Source: Amoebophrya sp. AT5.2
Lineage: Eukaryota > Sar > Dinophyceae > Syndiniales > Amoebophryaceae
Length of the DNA: 13,413 nt
Reading direction: 5' to 3'
Assembly (NCBI GenBank): GCA_005223375.1
Contig: RXOD01005565.1
Location: 1-13,413 of the forward strand
This document shows positions 7,034 through 13,413 of the stretch, piece by piece. The translations under genes were made by a program, and so were the position numbers. The notes beneath the pieces were generated by a model. That model did not search any database, was not told the origin of the DNA, and worked only from the letters and a program-made list of their open reading frames with translations. Each line of letters begins with the position of its first letter. Position 1 is the first letter of the stretch.

Positions 7034-10000
7034 TCACGCTCCACCCTTATTTTTTTTCTTCTTCTTTTTCGGCGGCTCACTTGCAGCCTGCTCATCCTCC
7101 ATGGTGCCCGCTACAACTTCTACCTTCGGCTCCTGTTTCGCCTTTGGTCTCTTGTTCGATACTGGTGCAGCTGCTGCTTCGTCTGTTGCGTCTGCAGCCT
7201 CTGCTACGTCTGTTACCTTCCCGTCCCCTGCATTTCCATTTCCTTTTCCGCCTTCCAGGATCCTTTCGATGATCTTTTCTGCCTGGCACGCCATCATGTA
7301 GATTTTGTTCTTGGACGCGCTCAGGGCCTCTTTCTTCTGGCTGAGGGTCGTTTTCACCCTCTCCAGGTTGTTTTGCAGGTTCGTTTTGCTTTTGTTTTCC
7401 TCCCGGTGGTCGCGGATAAACTCCAAGGTTTTCACCAGGTCCCGGAAACACGCTTGCTCGATCTTCTTCGTGACTTTTGCGGACGACCCGGCCACCTCCG
7501 TGCAGTGCAGCGCCAGAAGCGAAAGATCGCTCACGAGGTCCTGTGCGTAAGTACGTATAAGTACGCATAACACGTATGGGTGGTTTTGAACGAGCTAAGG
7601 GCGGAGGAGGAGGTGGGCAGAGGAGAGCCCAGCCCTTGGCATAAAGTTATTTTCCGCCTGAAGATTGTGTTCTGACAACCAACCAACCAACCAACCAACC
7701 AACCAACCAAGTACGTATAAGATTTTTCAAGCTCGGTGGAACTGGAAGTATAGTGTAGACCGCAGGCGCAGCGACCACTACAGTATAAATCAATAGTTTA
7801 CCAGCTCGCGGTTTTTCTGCACCAGCGTGAGTACGAAGGCGCGCACTTCATTCCTGTTGTACACTTTGACGCCCTCGGTTCGGTTCAACTTGGACAGCCA
7901 GTCGACGTTCGTGAAGCGAGCCGGCGAGCGGTCCGCGATGGCCTTGAGAAAAGTGGGCGCCCAGTGCGTGTCGTCCTTCCGCAACCACTGGTCCACAGTG
8001 CCTGATTGCGTAAAAGTGAAAAAATACAAAAATCATGTTTATGTTAAAAATGCTAAAAGCAAGTAGTACACATAGCCATAGGTGTAGAAGCAGGTATAAA
8101 TTTATGGTACTCTCAATCGTCTCCTGCAGGTCGACTGCTGCGACTGCCGCTTCGTCCCGGTCCGCCCCACTACCGGCGCCCCGCGCTGCCGCTACCGCCA
8201 GTCCCGCCCCCGCCTCGAACAGAGCCGGCAGCTTCATTTTTGCGAACCGGCATGTGTCCACCACGTGCTTGAGAAACTTGCTCCGCACGTCCGCGTCCGG
8301 GACCTTGCGCAGGATTTTTTCCCCGCACCGCTTCACGACGTCCTTCAGTTTCATGGTCGCCTCCTGCGTCACGGCCTTCTCCTGGCCCTTGGCCGAGTTC
8401 TTCGCCTGGAGCTTTGCGGAACGCTTGTTCGCGAAGCACAACGCGTCGAACAGTTGCTGCAGCACGTCGAGGGCGAAGAAATGCGCGCGGCCGGGAGCGG
8501 CGCACTCCTTCGATCCGAACCAGTCCAGGGTTTCGCCGATCAGGTCCAGGTACTTGATTTGCTTCACCAGATTCCCCATGCGCTGCTTCAACACCGCCTC
8601 CGCACTGGTCTTCGCCCCGTCCGCTGTCGGGCCGCTGCCGTGGTCCTTCGAAGACGACGAGGCATGATTAGAAGTTCCCGCGCTATGACTTTTCACGCCG
8701 AACGACTCGGCCAGCCTGGTCATCTCGTCGTTGGCGTCGTCCTCAGTGAGGAGCGTCAACAAAGACTCCCCGTCGGCAACCGCGATCTCGTTGAAGCTGT
8801 TCTGCACGAGCATCCCCGCCTTCGAATCCCCGTCGCCTACTTCGCCTTTCTCGGCTACTTCACCTTTCTCAGCTTCCTCCTCGTCATCGTCGTCGTCGTC
8901 CACCTCCATCTCCTGCCCGGGTTTTCCCGGAACCTCCAAAGACATTTCCTCGTCGCTCGACGCGTCGTGGTCATTTTCGGCGACCTCCTCCGCCGCCGCG
9001 GTTTTGTCGTCCCGCAAGGTGAAGCAGAGACCGAGCAAAACCTGCATGGCCGGGGAGTCCGCAACCGCGGCGCCGGGCGTGTAGGCGAGTTCGGCGTCGA
9101 AGCTCGCGGCCAGAGTCTCCTGCTCGATGGTTGCGTCGGACGCCTGGGCAGGTGGATTCATTATTCGGGGGGGGGGGAAACCGAAGCAAGACTGTGACTG
9201 GGGGGTGCAGGTTCACGCAGTTGTTAGTACATCAGGTAGAAAATAAGGCACAGGAGAGACCACTAGCACTGAAACGACCGATCGATTTTATGTCTATCAA
9301 GCAATAGTTGCGCTGCCTACGCAAGCTTCAAAAAAGGGTACCGCTCCCTTCCCCTCGTCTGAGTCGCTTGCACTTCCGAAGAGCTCCGGTACTAGGGCGG
9401 CCCAGCAGTCTGCGACCGCGTCTTTTACGAACCCGACCGTTTCTGCGTAAACGTGCGGAAGTTCTTCTGTCAGCCCCTCCACGTCCACCTCGACTTTCCT
9501 TTTCAAGGTCGCCTTCTGGTCCTTTGATTTCTTTTTCGACTTTTTCCCGCCCTCCTCCGCCACCTTGACTTTCTCCAACAGTGACTCCACGATTTCGTCC
9601 ATCTTCTCGTTCGAAACGTTACGATCGATCCGGCGCACGCACTGCATCGCGAGGAGGAGTTGCAGAACCGCGTCGGAAGTTTTCGTGGCGCCTTCCGCAA
9701 GCCTGAACGAGTCGAACAGCTCCTCCACGCGCTTCGTGAGCGATCCCTCTGCAGCCTGTGCCTGCGACGCCTCCTGCGGTTGCGACGTGGCAGTCGCCGG
9801 CGCCGCAAACAGGTGCACAAACTGCAGCAGCTCGCGACGCGCTTTTGGAGTGGAAGCTTTTTTTAGCACTTGCCCGAGCAGTTTCCAGAACTGCGTGCGC
9901 CACGTGCGCTGTGCCTCTTCCGCGGCCTTCTTCTGCGCCCCTTCCTCGCTTCCACTTTTCGAATCCGCCCCCTTCGTTCTGCAAGAACCGGCGTTGCGCA

Positions 10001-11888
10001 TCCGCTTCGCCAGGCTCGCGCCCATTTCCCGCGCAGAGCTCTCCACTGCCTCCCCTCCACCTCTGCCTCCAATAATGTCCCCCTCCACTGCCTGCGCCTG
10101 CTCCGCGCTGAAGTCGCCGGCAGCGAAGTTGCACAGGAAGGTTCCCAGGACGGCCTTCTGGATTGCCAGCGTGCAGCGCGGGTGCGCCGTCAGTACGCAC
10201 AGCGCTTCCGGTTCTTCCGCGCCTTGTACAACCTTCAGGATCCCATTCGCGACGGATTGCAACTTCTCCCCCGACAGCCGGTTCAACAGCAGCTGACTCA
10301 GCGCGCGCTGCAGCCGCGGGGGCATCTTGCGGTAGGTGGAATGCCCGGCGAGGCTCTCGTGCGCCCGCAAAAACAAGTCGTCCGCGGTGGCCGGGTCGGC
10401 GACGGCAAAGTGTCCCTTCGGCTCGCCGTTCGGCGCGGGGAGCAACGATTTGCGGATCTCCGCCAGCAAGGCGTTCCCGAGCTGCTTGTTGGCGCTCTGG
10501 TGGTTGCATTTTTTGGCGCTGTTCGCTCCTTTGGGGTTGCTTGGAGGGGTGCTGCTGCCGAGCACGCCGCAGAAAACCTGCATCAGGTGGGAGGCAAACA
10601 AAGTCGGGAGAGCGGCCGCGCCGAATTTCGACTCGGACAGTTCCGCAAAGCAGATCTGCAGCAGTTCCAGCGCCTTGCGCGTCCCGTGCGCTCCCGACGT
10701 GCTCCACTTGTTTCCGTCTTTTTCTTTGCCACCATTTTCTCTGGAGGCCGCCTTCGAGGAACAACTGGTCTCGAGCGCCTTCGCGACGGTGTCGAAGAGC
10801 TTTTTCGCGGCGGCCTCGAGGTTGGCCTCGTCGCTTCGGTCGAAGAGCTGCCGTAGCACGCCCGCAAAGTACCATGGCCGGTAGTTGGTGTAGTTCTCCT
10901 TTCCGATCCGGAGGTCCTGTAGCAGGTGGTGCAGCAACGAGTTAAAAAGCTTGCCCTGCTGCACCCAGTTCAGCGAGCTGAAAGCAGAACTCTTCCCCGT
11001 CGCTTCGCCGCCGGGGCCCGACGGAGAAAACCGCCCGAGCTCGAGCAGGACCCCCACGTGGTGCACGTTCGTTGCCGCCGTCGCAACCTCCTGCAGCGTC
11101 CCCGCGGTCGACGCGGCGTCCCTGCTCCCCGTGTCCCCGCCTCCGCGGGTTTTTTCTTTACTCTTATCCGCTCCCCCAAGAGGACCGCCCGTGACAAAAG
11201 TCTTCACCAGCGCAAGCACGCCGTGCTCACCGCCATGTGAAGAGCTGAGTTTGCTCTGCAGGTAGTCTAGCGCTTCGCGCGCACAGGGCTCCGCCAGGTA
11301 GGACCTGCTTTTCGACAGCGAGTGCAGCTTTTCAAAGATCCTTTCCTCCGTCGCCGCGTCGTGCCTCGCGCCCGATCGCAGCAACGCGACCTGCAGAAAA
11401 AGCTGCGCCAGCACCAAGTCCCGCTCGGACGACAAATCGGCCTTCTTCATCGTCTCAAACCTGGTCGATGGAGGTGGTCAGTCACGCCGAAAGTGATAAT
11501 TAAAGACGACTTCCAAAATTTTTAGAATTGCCATTCGCTTTCGCTTTCGTACCAATCATTGGGCCGTTGTATACAAACGCACTATGAACAAAGGTCAGAG
11601 TGAGAGATAAAAGGAAATCATGTACTGCCGCTCCGCAGTGTCGAGGAGTTGGACTGCGAAGTCCGGTTTTTCCGCGCGGCGGAGAAGCTCTGCGAGGGCC
11701 GTCGCGAAGCCCTGTCTGGCCGCCGCCCGATCGGAAGTAAGCCCCCGAACCAGCCGCGTGATCGTGTAGGTGCGATCCGCTTCGCCGCCCGGATGCCGAC
11801 AAATCTGGAAGGCCGCGCGGCATCGCCGCTCTGACTGCGCTGCCCCTAATTCGTGAAAGCTGTCGAGGAAGGCTTGCTGCTGTGCCAT
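7034..11888 (-). CDS. Mybbp1a/POL5-like nucleolar protein (five exons)
   Basis: Homologue of Myb-binding protein 1A and yeast Pol5, large helical-repeat nucleolar proteins needed for rRNA synthesis and ribosome assembly; the old name DNA polymerase V/phi reflects no proven polymerase role. Predicted exons: 11888-11626, 11460-9321, 9143-8111, 8001-7802 and 7540-7034. All junctions are GT-AG with matching phase, giving about 1380 aa (human Mybbp1a is about 1330). Diagnostic parts are the N-terminal TITRLVRGLTSDRAAARQGF (residues about 40-60), then SSERDLVLAQLF..ALLRSG after exon 2 begins, as in the family's ERD.LF..LF..LAL..SG. Next come helical repeats, a Lys-rich stretch (727-743), an acidic Asp/Glu block (about 853-910) as in the family's central region, more helices (KQIKYLDLI, VLQQLFDAL), and a basic C-terminus with six lysines in a row, a likely nuclear or nucleolar signal. 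The start ATG sits in AAGATGG, a good eukaryotic context. Confidence 0.85.
7541..7801 (-). other. POL5-like intron 4 with CCAA microsatellite
   Basis: A 261-nt phase-0 GT-AG intron (gtaaac...gcacag) joining NREL to DLVSDL. The reading frame ends in TGA just after the donor, so splicing is required. It contains a 34-nt AACC tetranucleotide run and two copies of aagtacgtataag (7549-7561 and 7709-7721) in direct orientation. Confidence 0.8.
7677..7710. repeat. (AACC)n microsatellite
   Basis: Eight and a half perfect tetranucleotide units in the last intron of the POL5-like gene. It is likely to vary in length between individuals or strains. Confidence 0.98.
8002..8110 (-). other. POL5-like intron 3 (GT-AG)
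   Basis: A 109-nt AT-rich phase-1 intron (gtacca...aatcag) joining LQETIES to TVDQWLRK, with the Ser codon split. A pyrimidine-rich stretch (tttttgtattttttcac) precedes the acceptor, as in a normal spliceosomal intron. Confidence 0.82.
9144..9320 (-). other. POL5-like intron 2 (GT-AG)
   Basis: A 177-nt phase-0 intron (gtaggc...gcccag) joining VPFFEAC to ASDATIEQ. Exon 2 would otherwise end at a stop eight codons later. A run of 11 C on the coding strand (G on the plus strand, 9167-9177) lies before the acceptor and may act as part of its pyrimidine tract. The protein around the join is poorly conserved, so other acceptors are possible. Confidence 0.65.
11461..11625 (-). other. POL5-like intron 1 (GT-AG)
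   Basis: A 165-nt intron (gtacat...gaccag, phase 2) joining DTAERQ to FETMKKADL. It reunites the two halves of the family's N-terminal signature, VRGL..GF and ERD..LF, which lie in separate open frames. The join leaves the segment about two residues shorter than in the human protein, so the donor could lie a few bases away. Confidence 0.75.
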
Positions 11889-12933
11889 CTTGCCGGCTGT
11901 GATAGATATGATCCTTATCCGAGATTTGCGAAAAGTGAGGCGTCTCTAATCCACAATCATTGATGAATACTTAAGTAGCCTACAAGGTCGTGCTGCTATT
12001 GCAACTAAGATAGTGCAGTCACTTTCCGGCCAACTTCCTGTTCTTGGCGCAGGCGCAGCTAGCTTGCTACTAACTACCTTCCTGCCAAAGGGCCAAAGCG
12101 ACTATTTTTTTATACAAGCCTGGCATCCGATGCAGTTACATTAATAGACGCTGACAGCATCTCCGGTGTAAGCAGGCACACGGGTGTGACAGAAAAAGCA
12201 CACGCACTTTGTATCACGAGCATTTTGATCGTGTTGATCGAGGGCGCGCTGCCGACGGAGCTGCTACTCCACGAGTGTCAAACGATAAAAGATCTTGATC
12301 TCCGTTGAACTCGATATGTGGGATCGGTGACATCAACACGAAAAATTTTGAAAATCACACGTGTCTCTGATCGGCGACATCACGACTTCTTTCTGATCAA
12401 CGACACGTCTTTGCACCGACAGGGATCTGGTCCAGGCTGAGCGTTTGATCGTGATCTATAGCTCAAGTCCAGAGAGGACACGCGGACACACTTTTGGAAA
12501 AGCACATCGCTCGTCCGCCCGTCCGCCCGAGCATGGTGATAAACAGGCAGAAATATGATCATCTTCAGCGTTTCTCTGGTCGTGCACTACAACAATATCT
12601 TTCTCTTAGCACCACACGGTTAGCGGTCTGCGGTCGATTCGTAGTATAGACGATGGCACCAGAAACCGCGACAAATGAAGACGGATGTCCTCTAGGTCTA
12701 TAATTTATGCGAAAAGTGGTCTCTTGAATCGAAGGAACAGTAACAAAACCGAAGGCCATAGAATTTTTTGAGACGCTTCGAGGTGGTTCTGCTAGGTAAA
12801 AGTAGACACGACGACCGACTGACTTCTTTCGTTCCGACTCTAGTAAGTATTTTGATCCATCTGTCCTCCTCCTCATGTCAAGTACAGGCCCGCACCCACG
12901 CTTGAAAAAACAACTCATCGCCCGGACGACGTA
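11889..12933. other. Upstream region of the POL5-like gene, no gene seen
   Basis: About 1 kb of AT-richer sequence upstream of the POL5-like start. It has scattered gatc-containing strings (about 12220-12540) but no clear repeat. The minus-strand frame at 12565-12918 (117 residues) is the longest here; it has no motif I recognise, and I leave it uncalled. No RNA gene is visible. Confidence 0.45.
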
Positions 12934-13413
12934 CTAGAGGTGAGGCGATCGCGCGCGACGTATAGCCGTTGCGTGGCTACTCCTGCTGTTGCCCTTGCGC
13001 GATGCTCCGGAGGTAGTGTGTCGGGGTGCGCGTGGCGTACGCGAACCGCTGTAGCAGCGTTCAAGGCATCCGCGCGTCTGCTCTCCCGCATGCCGATGCG
13101 TAGCAGAATACGTGGAGAGCTGCTGCAGAATTGCCTCCGAATACTGCGCGACTCCGGTCCTAATTTCGGATCCGTCACCAATTCGCTCCGGATTTGTGGT
13201 CAGTTCGCGCTTCGTGTCGTAGCATATGCGGCGAGCAAGGTGCGGCGGCTGGATACTCCCGCCCGCTCGGAAAGTTCTTCCCATACTCCCCGGCCCTGGC
13301 CGTTTTCTCTTTCAAAGCGGGCAGTTTCTTGCTTTTTTCGTTTCTCTTGACGGGCTGACTCCCAACCAATCCGACACGCCGCGCGCGTCGCTACGCATCT
13401 ACCGGGCCCCTGG
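12934..13413. other. GC-rich block with overlapping open frames, possible edge of another gene
   Basis: Base composition rises to a level like the exons, and long frames are open on both strands: minus 12934-13284 (116 residues), minus 12915-13181 and plus 12940-13350 (136 residues). None has a motif that I recognise, and with high GC such mutual openness is expected even without coding. It may be an exon of a neighbouring gene that continues past the window, or a decayed element. I cannot choose a strand. Confidence 0.3.

Noticed and set aside
7790..8029. Separate small minus-strand gene of 79 residues
   Set aside because: It joins in phase to the exons on both sides through GT-AG introns and continues the POL5-like helical region, so it is exon 4.
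8265..9197. Long plus-strand open frame of 310 residues, and similar ones at 9565-10945
   Set aside because: They are shadows of the POL5-like exons, whose minus-strand frames carry the family motifs and consistent splice phases. High GC keeps antisense frames open.

Overview
The window is nuclear DNA of a microbial eukaryote. Two minus-strand genes belong to eukaryotic families (a DGAT2-type acyltransferase and a Mybbp1a/POL5 nucleolar protein), and both only read through when split into exons. Exons are GC-rich and the spacers are AT-richer. Tandem gene copies, together with introns that carry inverted or palindromic repeats near their ends, recall dinoflagellate and syndinian (Amoebophrya-like) genomes. 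Introner-bearing algae are also possible. This placement is an inference: I saw no spliced-leader sequence or other lineage marker.

Layout. Positions 1-3303 hold two head-to-tail copies of a unit of about 1.7 kb. Each has one minus-strand gene for a small, very cysteine-rich, probably membrane-associated protein of no family I recognise: 608-1255 (215 aa, acidic tail) and 2432-2929 (165 aa, tail lost to a stop codon, with the old tail still open in another frame). After a spacer (3304-3845) comes a four-exon DGAT2 gene, 6677 down to 3846, about 618 aa. After a second spacer (6678-7033) comes a five-exon Mybbp1a/POL5-like gene, 11888 down to 7034, about 1380 aa, whose four introns are all clean GT-AG in consistent phase. 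The last 1.5 kb (11889-13413) holds its upstream region and a GC-rich block with several overlapping open frames that I cannot assign.

The recognisable genes point to triacylglycerol synthesis at the ER and to ribosome biogenesis in the nucleolus. Nothing suggests that they work as one system. All four genes lie on the minus strand, as is common for unidirectional clusters in dinoflagellates. The most interesting points are the tandem Cys-rich family with its 268-bp tract of perfect identity, and the DGAT2 introns. One of these has no GT donor that preserves the conserved protein and is bracketed by 21-nt inverted repeats around a 77-nt hairpin. All splice sites are my predictions from reading frame and family conservation.
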